Shown here piece by piece: positions 1-6,231 of a stretch of DNA of 6,281 nt (positions are counted from its first letter, which is position 1; each line of letters opens with the position of its first letter). Source of the stretch: Prevotellaceae bacterium (GTDB taxonomy: Bacteria; Bacteroidota; Bacteroidia; Bacteroidales; Bacteroidaceae); contig JAUNQM010000157.1 in the NCBI GenBank assembly GCA_030536165.1, positions 1-6,281 on the forward strand, read 5' to 3'. The position numbers and the translations under genes were made by a program. The notes below the pieces were generated by a model. That model had not been told where the DNA came from. It saw only the letters and a list, made by a program, of their open reading frames with translations, and ran no database searches.

Positions 1-3000
1 TTGAACCTTGAACCTCATCGATACCTGTTACCTGCTCGAAGTGTGCGTAGAGTGTGAGGTCTGTAGTAACCTCGTCGATATCCGTGTATTGATTGCCGCC
101 GTCGGCAGAGTCAAACCATCCGATGAAGTCATATCCTTCCTTCGCAGGAGTCTCAGGGAAGAGAAGGGCAGCGTTGTTGTATTTCACTGTTGTGTCGTTA
201 TCAGCAATGTATGTTGTCTTGAAGACAGCGATGCTGTCGGCAAATACAACAGGGAATGATTCTGTGTTGCTCATGTCCTGACCAAAAGGACCTACTGCAT
301 TGTCCTTGTTCAGCATGCGTGCAAGTTCACCATTGTGGAGTTGCTCAGTAGTTACGATTGCCAGATTAGTGCCCGTGAGGTCAACGCCATAGATATTTGA
401 AACCTTTGTTGTGCTGACAGCTTTTCCACAGATAATGCCGTAGTTTGTAGGAGTCGTACCAGTGATGCTTATGCTTCCATTGATGTAGTTGTTGTCAATC
501 GTACAAGTGCCCTTAGAGAGGTTTGCATATCCGCAAAGTGCAGCACCATAAACGAATGCTCCTGAGGCAGAGCATGTGATAGTTCCGTCAAACCAAGAGT
601 TAGTGATGCCACCTTTCGCACCATCTACACTTGAATTGAATGTGCCAACAAGACCGCCCCATCCGCCTTTGGAATTATTCTTACCAGCAATAATATTGCC
701 AGAATAAGAGCACTGGTCAACGTTGACAGCCTTAATACGTCCCATGAGTCCGCCGGTGTAAAGACCTATACCGAGAGTTCCGTCGATGTCAACATTAGAA
801 TGGCAGTTTTTGAGTGTGCTGAGTGCATTGCCGAGACCAACGAATGAACCTACGTCTTGGTTGCTTCCTGTTGGAGCACCAGAGAAGTATATTTTGCCTT
901 CGAGATTGAGGTTCTGGATGAAACCAGTGCTATTAGTTGCACCAACGAGACCTGAGCAAAGGTCGCCCTTTGCAGGTGCAAGGTACAGTCCCTTTATGGT
1001 ATGTCCCTTACCCTCAATGCTACCATTATAGTATTGCGTAGCATTACCAATAGGAGTCCATTTGTGGTTGCCGAGATCGATGTCGTTTGTGATGACGATG
1101 TTTCCAGAGAAGGTGGCCTTTGATGCTGTCTGTGAAATCCATGCCAGTTCTGCACCATTGGTAATAATATACCAGTCATTAGCACCGCGCAGAGGCTCAA
1201 CTACAGTCTCACCATCCCACACTTCACCAACTTCAGGACGTTCAGGTATTCCTGCGTTAGGGTCAATCTGCACCATACCTTCGTATGTCATCATAATAGT
1301 GTTGAGATATCCTACCTTGTAAGTGTCAATGCTTGAAGGGCCTGGAGTTACAGTAATGCGAATCTTTCCGTCGGCATCAGGAGTAATACCGTTGATCCAT
1401 GATGTCTTGCTTGTGTTACCGTTAGCATTGAGAGTGATGAAGCGGTTGTTTTCACCGATAGCAGTATATTCAGCTTCGTACGTTTCGGTATTGTCAGTCT
1501 GCGATGCAAAGAGGCAGAAGTTGTAGGTCTTTGTCTTGTCGAGACCAGTTATTTCCAGTTCAGCCTCATTTACCAAAACGCCTTCTTTTTCTACTCCGTT
1601 TACCCAGTAAGCAGTCTTTGATGCTTCTGTAGGCATTGCGAAGTCGGCAGTAGTAGAGGTTGCACCATTCTCGTTGACGCCAGCAAATGCTTTTGTTATC
1701 TTTATACCAAAACCAGTACTTTCTTTGTAGGCATTCACCATGTTTTCAACGCCTGCACCAACAGTGTTCTCTGTTATGTTATTCCAGTCGGTTGCAACGT
1801 TGGCAGCATCTGTGAGATTGATATAAACAGGCACATCGCCAGGAGCTGTTAGGTGAGGATTGATAGCCATAGCATTGATTGCAGCAAGTTTTGCGGTATT
1901 ATTTTCAGTTGCAACAAATGTGAAGACTACTCGTCCGAATTCATCAGCCACAACATCGTTTGCCCATGCTATAGTAGCATCATTGTTGGCAGCATCGAGA
2001 GTAGCACTTGCCTCATTTGTACCAGTGAAAGTGTATTTAGCCTCAAGATTAGCTCCATCAATAGTATATGAAGCGAAAACTCCGAAGTCGTAAGCCTGTC
2101 CTGCACGCAGACCTGAGATAATCATCTTTGCTGTGTCTGTTGCTGTGAATGCTGATGATGATACTGCAGATGGCATATCCCAGTCGGTTATAGTCTGCTG
2201 TACTCCTTCTGTGTAGCCTGCAGTCATGTCATTGATGATAGCAATCTTTGCAGAAGTCTTTACGAACTTGTTATCCACCATTTCGTTCAACTGACCAGCC
2301 GATGAAGCTGATGAAAGCACGTTCCAGTATGAACCGGCACATTCGTTGCCATTCTTTGAGTCGAAGCTTATGAAGATAGGTCGTGCCAAAGCATCATTCT
2401 TTATATCAGGGTTAGTTCCCCACTTTTCAGCCATTGAAGTTGGAGCCTTTGGATTGTTGTATGCGAGGTTTACAGCTTCCTGGCACAGACGTGCCGTATT
2501 GTCTGTTATTGTATTAGGATGGAAAGTCACAGTCTCAGGGTTGATGCCCAGGATAGACTTTGCCCATGACAGACCAGCCACATAACGTCCGTAGTTATAA
2601 TTCAGATGGTAACCATCGCGGTTCATGTTCTGACCGATATAAGTGGAGCGACAGTTCTGAATAGCAGTACCTGTAGGTATTACAGTCTCTATGCCAGCCT
2701 CTGTTGCTGCCTTGAAAGCGCAATCAACAATCGCATTATACATCGTCATCTGGTCGTTGTTGTAGTTAGAGAAAGCACTGTATGTAGAGCCTTCGTCATA
2801 CGCCCATGTCATATAGAGGAAGAATTTTGCAGTAGGATTGCTGATATTTTCCTTTACGTATGTGATGAGGTCTGTAAGATAAGGGAAATAGTGTGAATAT
2901 ACGCCGCTATAGTTATGGTCGGTCTGAATGATTACGTAGTCCCAAGGCTCGTCAGTGATGGCAGTCTTCATTATGGTAGTTCCCTTCGACACGTATGTAT

Positions 3001-5641
3001 CTTTTCCAGCCTCTATCTTTCGGTAGTTATAGATGGCATTGTTGGTGTTGATATATCCCATGTGCTGCTCGAGTGTCGTACCGCCCTTGTATGGATAGCC
3101 GATGATGACGTCCTGACCGGTACTGTGTATGATAGGAGCAAGGTAGTCTTCAACAGCGTCAACTGTGAAACTGTTACCTATGGCAAGTATGCGTATCTTG
3201 CCGTCGCTTTCCTTATTATAGAATTGCGCGTAAAGAGTGATGTCGGCAGTGATTGCATCACCGTTCTTATATTGGTTGCCGCCTGTAGCGCTATCATACC
3301 AACCTGTGAATGTTTCCGTTCCCTTAGTTGGGTCTGTTTCTGGCAGAGTTATCGTACCATTTGTATAAGCTGTTGCATATTCAGAGCCGTCAAACATGAA
3401 AGTCACCTTAAACACTTGATTGTCCTCTGTGCGAGCCACTGGATAAGATTCTGCATCCTTCAAGTTCTGTCCGAATGCCTCGCCCAGCATGTGGCAGAGT
3501 TCACCGCTGTGAATCTGATCCATTGTCGTTTGCGTAGCATAGCTGTCAGTTGCAGCGAGGGTGAAGTTGTTGTTTACAACCGTTGTGCTTGCTGCTGCAC
3601 CGAATGCAGGATATTCAGAGATTGCGTAGTTGTTTTCGATAGTGCAAGTGCCCTTTGTCAATGCAGGATAACCTACGAGCGCCCCTTTATATTTATAGTC
3701 AGCTGTGCTTTCGCATGTGATAGTTCCACTCATCCAACTGTTGCTGAGACCACCTGTTGCACCAGATGTAGTTGAGTTGAATGTGCCGACGATGCCGCCC
3801 CAGCCTTTGGTGAATGAAGCACCAGAAGCAATTATGAGTGTGCCTTCGTATGAGCAACCTTCAAATGTAGTAGCCTTCACGCGACCAGCAAGACCACCGA
3901 GATAGCCACCGTTTGCAGTGCTGTCGGTTACGTTCACGAAGCTGTGGCAGTTAGTTACCTTGCCGAGTGCGTTTGCAAAACCAATAAGCGAGCCAACGCT
4001 GTTATTTGATGTCGTCTCAGGCAGAATCATCTCGCCGTAGATGGTGAGGGCAGAGATTGAAGCTGTCTTGCTGTTCATCTGACCAACAAGGCCAGTATAG
4101 TCAACAGCACCCTCTGGGCGAATATAAAGTCCCTTGATGTAGTGACCTTGTCCGTCGATGCTTCCGTTATAGTAGTTGTCCTGTCCTATTGGAGTCCAGA
4201 GCTTGCCACCGAGGTCGATGTTCTTGTCGATGATGATGCTTTCTGCATAGACACCCTTGTTTGATTCAGCTGCAATCCATGCGAGTTCAGCACCAGTCGT
4301 GATAACATACACACCCTGTTCGTTCTTCTGTGGCTCAGTCAGAGTCTCACCGTCCCAAATGTCCTTTGGTACTTCAGTGAAGTGGGCAAAGAGAGTCATG
4401 TCGGCAGCTATAGCAGCACCTTCTTCAATCTTATTGCCTTCTGTCTCGGCATCATACCAACCATCGAAAGTATAATCTTCCTTTGAAGGAGCCGCAGGAA
4501 GTGCAACTGCATCGTTTACATATTTCACTGCATATTCAGCGCCTTCCACATTAAACACAATCCTGTTTACAGCCTTTGTTTCTGCAATCAGCTTTGGAAG
4601 GTCTTCGCTTCCGAGGTCCTGACCGAAAGCACGGTTTGTCTGGTCGCCATTCAGTCGCCAGCAGAGTTCGCCGCTCTTAGCCTGGTCGCTTGTAAGCTTC
4701 GTCACGTTCTCATCATCGATAGTGTAATCCACGGCATAATTGTTGCCAACAGTCATTGTCGGAGTGTTGAAGGTAGTGAATGCAATGCCCTTTGATGCGT
4801 TAGTGTTGAAAGTTCCTGCTGCGTAGCAGTTCTCCATGGTGAAGCTACCCTGTGTCAGCGCAGGAAATCCAATAATAGCTGCACCGTAGGAAGGAGCTTT
4901 CTGTGCCGTATTTGTAATCTTGCCGTCAAACCAGCAGTTTCTAACTACAGTCGTAGCACCGCTTGTTCCAGAGTTGAACGTGCCGCATACACCGCCCCAA
5001 CCTTTGTTGAAGGTAACGCTTTCGCCTATAGTCATTGTTCCGCTGTATGAGCAGCCGATAAGGTTCATTGCCTTTGCGCGGCCAATCAATCCACCCATGT
5101 AGTTCGCAGCCTTGCCTTCAGCCGTTACGCTGATGTTCACGTAGCTGTGGCAGTTCTCAACCGTACCCACAGCATTAGCAAGACCAATCAGCGAACCGAG
5201 GTCACACTGGCTGGATGTATATTCTTCCGCCACGTTCATCACGCCTTCAATAGTGAGGTCCTTGATGTACGACTTTGATGAGTTCATCTTTCCCACCAGA
5301 CCAAAGCACGTAGCACTTGCGCCAGGCACGAGGTAAAGTCCCTTGATAGTGTGCCCATTGCCTTCGATGTTACCGTTGAAGTACTGCTTCTGACCTATTG
5401 GCGTCCATTTCTTGTTGCCGAGGTCGATGTCATTATTAATAACAATAGTAAACGTGCTTGCCGCCTCGTTTGATTTAGCTGCAAGCCAAGCCAGTTCCGC
5501 ACCGTTTGTTACAACGTAAGCGCCGTCGGTGTTCTTCTCAGGCTCAATAGTAGTAGTTCCGTCCCATGCCTCGCCTTCAGCGAATGCATAGAAACCAATG
5601 CCCAACAGGGCGATGGCTAATAGAAAAAGGATTTTTTTCAT
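1..5641 (-). CDS. Large secreted multi-domain protein with GLUG-like modules, Listeria-Bacteroides repeats and a DUF4886/SGNH hydrolase-like domain (3' end cut by window)
   Basis: The frame reads from the ATG at 5641 through 1880 codons to the window edge with no stop, so the C-terminus is missing. An in-frame TAG twelve codons upstream (5675-5677) with no other ATG between makes this start secure. The first 21 residues are a typical signal peptide (MKK, a hydrophobic stretch, cleavage probably after AFA). Three similar blocks start at W26, W429 and W1475 (WDG-T-EP, then GAELAW, then DIDLG-WTPIG). Each ends in a GW(Y/F)D-containing Listeria-Bacteroides repeat. Between blocks two and three lie an SGNH-like domain with GNSF and RDGYHLN motifs and two related beta-rich domains. 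The last visible residues, TGIDEVQGS, resemble the linker before type IX sorting regions in Prevotella-like bacteria. A surface or released protein that binds and perhaps deacylates glycans is inferred; the substrate is unknown. No operon partner is visible. Confidence 0.93.
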   Translation of the reverse strand, partial: MKKILFLLAIALLGIGFYAFAEGEAWDGTTTIEPEKNTDGAYVVTNGAELAWLAAKSNEAASTFTIVINNDIDLGNKKWTPIGQKQYFNGNIEGNGHTIKGLYLVPGASATCFGLVGKMNSSKSYIKDLTIEGVMNVAEEYTSSQCDLGSLIGLANAVGTVENCHSYVNISVTAEGKAANYMGGLIGRAKAMNLIGCSYSGTMTIGESVTFNKGWGGVCGTFNSGTSGATTVVRNCWFDGKITNTAQKAPSYGAAIIGFPALTQGSFTMENCYAAGTFNTNASKGIAFTTFNTPTMTVGNNYAVDYTIDDENVTKLTSDQAKSGELCWRLNGDQTNRAFGQDLGSEDLPKLIAETKAVNRIVFNVEGAEYAVKYVNDAVALPAAPSKEDYTFDGWYDAETEGNKIEEGAAIAADMTLFAHFTEVPKDIWDGETLTEPQKNEQGVYVITTGAELAWIAAESNKGVYAESIIIDKNIDLGGKLWTPIGQDNYYNGSIDGQGHYIKGLYIRPEGAVDYTGLVGQMNSKTASISALTIYGEMILPETTSNNSVGSLIGFANALGKVTNCHSFVNVTDSTANGGYLGGLAGRVKATTFEGCSYEGTLIIASGASFTKGWGGIVGTFNSTTSGATGGLSNSWMSGTITCESTADYKYKGALVGYPALTKGTCTIENNYAISEYPAFGAAASTTVVNNNFTLAATDSYATQTTMDQIHSGELCHMLGEAFGQNLKDAESYPVARTEDNQVFKVTFMFDGSEYATAYTNGTITLPETDPTKGTETFTGWYDSATGGNQYKNGDAITADITLYAQFYNKESDGKIRILAIGNSFTVDAVEDYLAPIIHSTGQDVIIGYPYKGGTTLEQHMGYINTNNAIYNYRKIEAGKDTYVSKGTTIMKTAITDEPWDYVIIQTDHNYSGVYSHYFPYLTDLITYVKENISNPTAKFFLYMTWAYDEGSTYSAFSNYNNDQMTMYNAIVDCAFKAATEAGIETVIPTGTAIQNCRSTYIGQNMNRDGYHLNYNYGRYVAGLSWAKSILGINPETVTFHPNTITDNTARLCQEAVNLAYNNPKAPTSMAEKWGTNPDIKNDALARPIFISFDSKNGNECAGSYWNVLSSASSAGQLNEMVDNKFVKTSAKIAIINDMTAGYTEGVQQTITDWDMPSAVSSSAFTATDTAKMIISGLRAGQAYDFGVFASYTIDGANLEAKYTFTGTNEASATLDAANNDATIAWANDVVADEFGRVVFTFVATENNTAKLAAINAMAINPHLTAPGDVPVYINLTDAANVATDWNNITENTVGAGVENMVNAYKESTGFGIKITKAFAGVNENGATSTTADFAMPTEASKTAYWVNGVEKEGVLVNEAELEITGLDKTKTYNFCLFASQTDNTETYEAEYTAIGENNRFITLNANGNTSKTSWINGITPDADGKIRITVTPGPSSIDTYKVGYLNTIMMTYEGMVQIDPNAGIPERPEVGEVWDGETVVEPLRGANDWYIITNGAELAWISQTASKATFSGNIVITNDIDLGNHKWTPIGNATQYYNGSIEGKGHTIKGLYLAPAKGDLCSGLVGATNSTGFIQNLNLEGKIYFSGAPTGSNQDVGSFVGLGNALSTLKNCHSNVDIDGTLGIGLYTGGLMGRIKAVNVDQCSYSGNIIAGKNNSKGGWGGLVGTFNSSVDGAKGGITNSWFDGTITCSASGAFVYGAALCGYANLSKGTCTIDNNYINGSISITGTTPTNYGIICGKAVSTTKVSNIYGVDLTGTNLAIVTTEQLHNGELARMLNKDNAVGPFGQDMSNTESFPVVFADSIAVFKTTYIADNDTTVKYNNAALLFPETPAKEGYDFIGWFDSADGGNQYTDIDEVTTDLTLYAHFEQVTGIDEVQGS
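2..34 (-). other. Start of C-terminal linker, probable type IX secretion region beyond the window
   Basis: Residues 1870-1880 read QVTGIDEVQGS. A TGI(D/E)EV stretch after the last folded repeat is commonly the start of a short C-terminal sorting region in Prevotella and relatives. The sorting motif itself would lie outside the window, so this is inference from the linker only. Confidence 0.4.
35..1222 (-). repeat. Module 3: third GLUG-like region plus Listeria-Bacteroides repeat (residues 1474-1869)
   Basis: Third recurrence of the block: WDGETVVEPLRGAN, NGAELAWISQTASK, NDIDLGNHKWTPIG, GKGHTIKGLYLAP, GLVGATNSTGFIQNLNLEG, GSFVGLGNALSTLKNCHS, GGLMGRIKAVNVDQCSYSG, GWGGLVGTFNSS, HNGELARMLN and FGQDM. 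It ends in a Listeria-Bacteroides repeat at about residues 1805-1869, with GWFDSADGGNQYTDIDEV and LYAHFEQV. It is separated from module 2 by the hydrolase and the twin domains, so the hydrolase cassette interrupts an otherwise tandem repeat protein. Confidence 0.8.
1277..1834 (-). other. Beta-rich domain B, second of the pair (residues 1270-1455)
   Basis: Begins VPVYINLTDAAN with DWNNITENTVG, then TADFAMP, LEITGLDKTKTYNFCLFAS, AEYTAIGENN, ITLNANGN and GKIRITVTP, ending near TIMMTYEG. It matches domain A motif by motif: WN near the start, GL----Y-F--FAS in the middle, then A-YT--G-N and TL-A--N. An N-terminal strand followed by WNN is a style common in Bacteroidetes extracellular proteins. Probably a beta-sandwich accessory domain; function unassigned. 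Confidence 0.55.
1856..2383 (-). other. Beta-rich domain A, first of a related pair (residues 1087-1262)
   Basis: Begins RPIFISFDSKNG, then YWNVLSS, ITDWDMP, MIISGLRAGQAYDFGVFAS, AKYTFTG, ATLDAANN and GRVVFTFVATE. The alternating hydrophobic pattern and the motif (I/L)-GL----YDF--FAS suggest a beta-sandwich. It aligns over its length with the next domain. I do not recognise a Pfam name. Similar domains seem to follow SGNH hydrolases and polysaccharide lyases in Bacteroidetes secreted proteins, so glycan binding is a guess from context only. Confidence 0.55.
2450..3202 (-). other. DUF4886-type SGNH hydrolase-like domain (residues 814-1064)
   Basis: The domain starts with KIRILAIGNSFTVDAVEDYL. 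GNSF fits block I of SGNH hydrolases, putting the likely nucleophile at Ser824. GYPYKGGTTLEQH (from Gly848) fits the second conserved block. WDYVIIQTDHNYSG (Trp900-Gly913) sits where the Asn/Gln-bearing block is expected. MTWAY (944-948) and IPTGTAIQN are typical of DUF4886 proteins. RDGYHLN supplies the Asp-x-x-His pair, Asp1009 and His1012. The length of about 250 residues equals a whole DUF4886 domain, so it looks intact with all candidate catalytic residues. Family members are thought to act as esterases on carbohydrates, but substrates are not defined. Finding it inside a giant repeat protein, rather than as a stand-alone secreted protein, is unusual. Confidence 0.8.
3215..4363 (-). repeat. 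Module 2: second GLUG-like region plus Listeria-Bacteroides repeat (residues 427-809)
   Basis: The same order of motifs as module 1 recurs 403 residues later: WDGETLTEPQKN, GAELAWIAAESN, DKNIDLGGKLWTPIG, GQGHYIKGLYI, GLVGQMNS, GSLIGFANALGKVTNCHS, GGLAGRVKA, GWGGIVGTFNS, HSGELCHMLGEAFGQNL. The Listeria-Bacteroides repeat is at about residues 742-808, with GWYDSATGGNQYKNGDAI and LYAQF. It sits directly before the SGNH-like domain with only a short NKESDG linker. The closer match to module 1 than to module 3 at the opening motifs suggests tandem duplication, which is an inference by eye. Confidence 0.8.
4370..5572 (-). repeat. Module 1: GLUG-like beta region plus Listeria-Bacteroides repeat (residues 24-424)
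   Basis: The block opens with WDG-T-IEPEKN, GAELAWLAAKSN and NNDIDLGNKKWTPIG, then the turn motifs GNGHTIKGLYL, GLVGKMNS, GSLIGLANAVGTVENCHS, GGLIGRAKAM and GWGGVCGTFNS. The glycine-rich GLVG/GLIG strands followed by NC(H/Y)S are the hallmark of GLUG-type repeats, expected to form a beta-solenoid. A KSGELCWRLN and FGQDLG motif closes the solenoid. It is followed at residues 357-424 by a Listeria-Bacteroides repeat (VKYVNDAVALPAAPSKEDYTF, GWYDAETEGNKI, LFAHFTEV). Adhesion or ligand binding is the usual proposal for such modules; nothing here shows the ligand. Confidence 0.8.
5579..5641 (-). other. Signal peptide (residues 1-21)
   Basis: Positive n-region (MKK), hydrophobic core made of Leu, Ile, Ala and Gly, then FYAFA followed by EGEAWDG. 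The A-F-A ending fits signal peptidase I cleavage after Ala21. There is no cysteine at the junction, so it is not a lipoprotein signal. Export to the periplasm is well supported; the final location is inferred. Confidence 0.85.
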
Positions 5642-5774
5642 AAGAAATGTAATTTTAGTTAATATGTAATTCTCCTATATACATAACACTTTAGGCTCGC
5701 GTATTACGTAATGGTTTCAACAGTTATTTGTTTACTATTTCATTATTTATATACGCGCGTTCGCGTTCGCGATG
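5642..5774 (-). promoter_or_regulatory. AT-rich leader upstream of the large secreted protein gene
   Basis: About 130 bases between the possible promoter and the ATG. The last 30 bases before the start are almost only A and T with some C, as usual in Bacteroidetes genes that lack a Shine-Dalgarno. An AGGAGA on the minus strand (5671-5676) is about 30 bases from the ATG, too far to serve it. A 10-bp perfect palindrome, ATTACGTAAT, lies at 5703-5712. It could be an operator but has no further support. Confidence 0.4.
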
Positions 5775-5830
5775 CAAATATGAGCACAAAAAGAAAAAAA
5801 GTCCTGCTTTTTTCAAGTTTTTTTCTGTGG
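5750..5830. other. CG-alternating tract beside A and T homopolymer runs
   Basis: TATATACGCGCG followed by two GTTCGC units (about 5749-5771) is CpG-dense and mostly alternating purine-pyrimidine, unlike the AT-rich flanks. It is followed by runs of seven A (5794-5800), six T (5808-5813) and seven or more T (from 5818). The A-run and first T-run could pair into a weak stem (5793-5814). I see no gene here. Confidence 0.45.
5775..5782 (-). promoter_or_regulatory. Possible Bacteroidetes -7 promoter box
   Basis: On the minus strand the sequence CATATTTG, followed by CA, matches the Bacteroidetes -7 consensus TAnnTTTG except for its first base. I see no clear TTTG at the -33 distance; a T-rich tract lies there instead. 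It is the best match I found between the array and the start codon, and would give a leader of roughly 125 bases. Confidence 0.28.
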
Positions 5831-5892
5831 CAATACTGCTGATGCGATAATAGTTGGTTGACCCCGAATGGGGTCGTACTTTCAATAATGCG

Positions 5893-6030
5893 CGAATATA
5901 GTACGACCCCGCTGGGGTCGAAGTATGGGGTTTGCTATGCCGTCCGCAGGTCTTCGACACTGCGGTTACCGATGTACGACCTCTTTGAGGTCGCCAACGA
6001 TCATAGTAATTGCCCTCGGAGATGTCGCAC
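5893..6030. repeat. Direct repeat copy 1 of the palindrome unit
   Basis: Positions 5893-6012 match 6041-6160 at a fixed offset of 148 with 115 of 120 bases identical. The five differences are at 5898, 5909, 5931, 5932 and 5986. Similarity then fades over 6013-6030 (13 of 18). The unit contains three stem-loops (5904-5920, 5944-5965, 5977-5993) and the tail hairpin 6012-6026, which is eroded here by two mismatches. Confidence 0.9.
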
Positions 6031-6040
6031 AATAATATTA

Positions 6041-6178
6041 CGAATTTAGTACGACCTCGCTGGGGTCGAAGTATGGGGGGTGCTATGCCGTCCGCAGGTC
6101 TTCGACACTGCGGTTACCGATGTACGACCTCTTCGAGGTCGCCAACGATCATAGTAATTGACCTCAGAGAGGTCATAC
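6041..6178. repeat. Direct repeat copy 2 of the palindrome unit
   Basis: Second copy, offset 148 from copy 1. It carries the stem-loops 6052-6068 (one C to T change giving a G-T wobble), 6092-6113, 6125-6141 and an intact tail hairpin at 6160-6174. The 6027-6058 join (AATAATATTACGAATTTAG then TACGACC) resembles the head of copy 1, so units abut head to tail. Confidence 0.9.
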
Positions 6179-6231
6179 TTTTGTTAACCGTAGGTCGCAG
6201 ACCTGCGGAGAGACGTCTTTCCCACAAAATC

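Noticed and set aside
2915..3775. Plus-strand open frame of 286 codons
   Set aside because: It lies wholly antisense to the large minus-strand gene, in register with its codons. The translation is rich in Cys and Val with no recognisable motif. The minus strand encodes clear conserved domains across the same bases.
5671..5676. AGGAGA as the ribosome binding site of the large gene
   Set aside because: It is about 30 bases from the ATG, no in-frame alternative start lies closer to it, and an in-frame TAG overlaps that area.
5793..5830. Rho-independent terminator for a plus-strand transcript
   Set aside because: The stem is almost only A-T pairs with one or two G-C pairs and there is no gene upstream on the plus strand to terminate.
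5724..6032. Minus-strand frame of 102 codons upstream of the large gene
   Set aside because: It spans the palindromes, homopolymer runs and CG tract, giving low-complexity peptide such as RERER and KKAGLFFF. No homology is recognisable.
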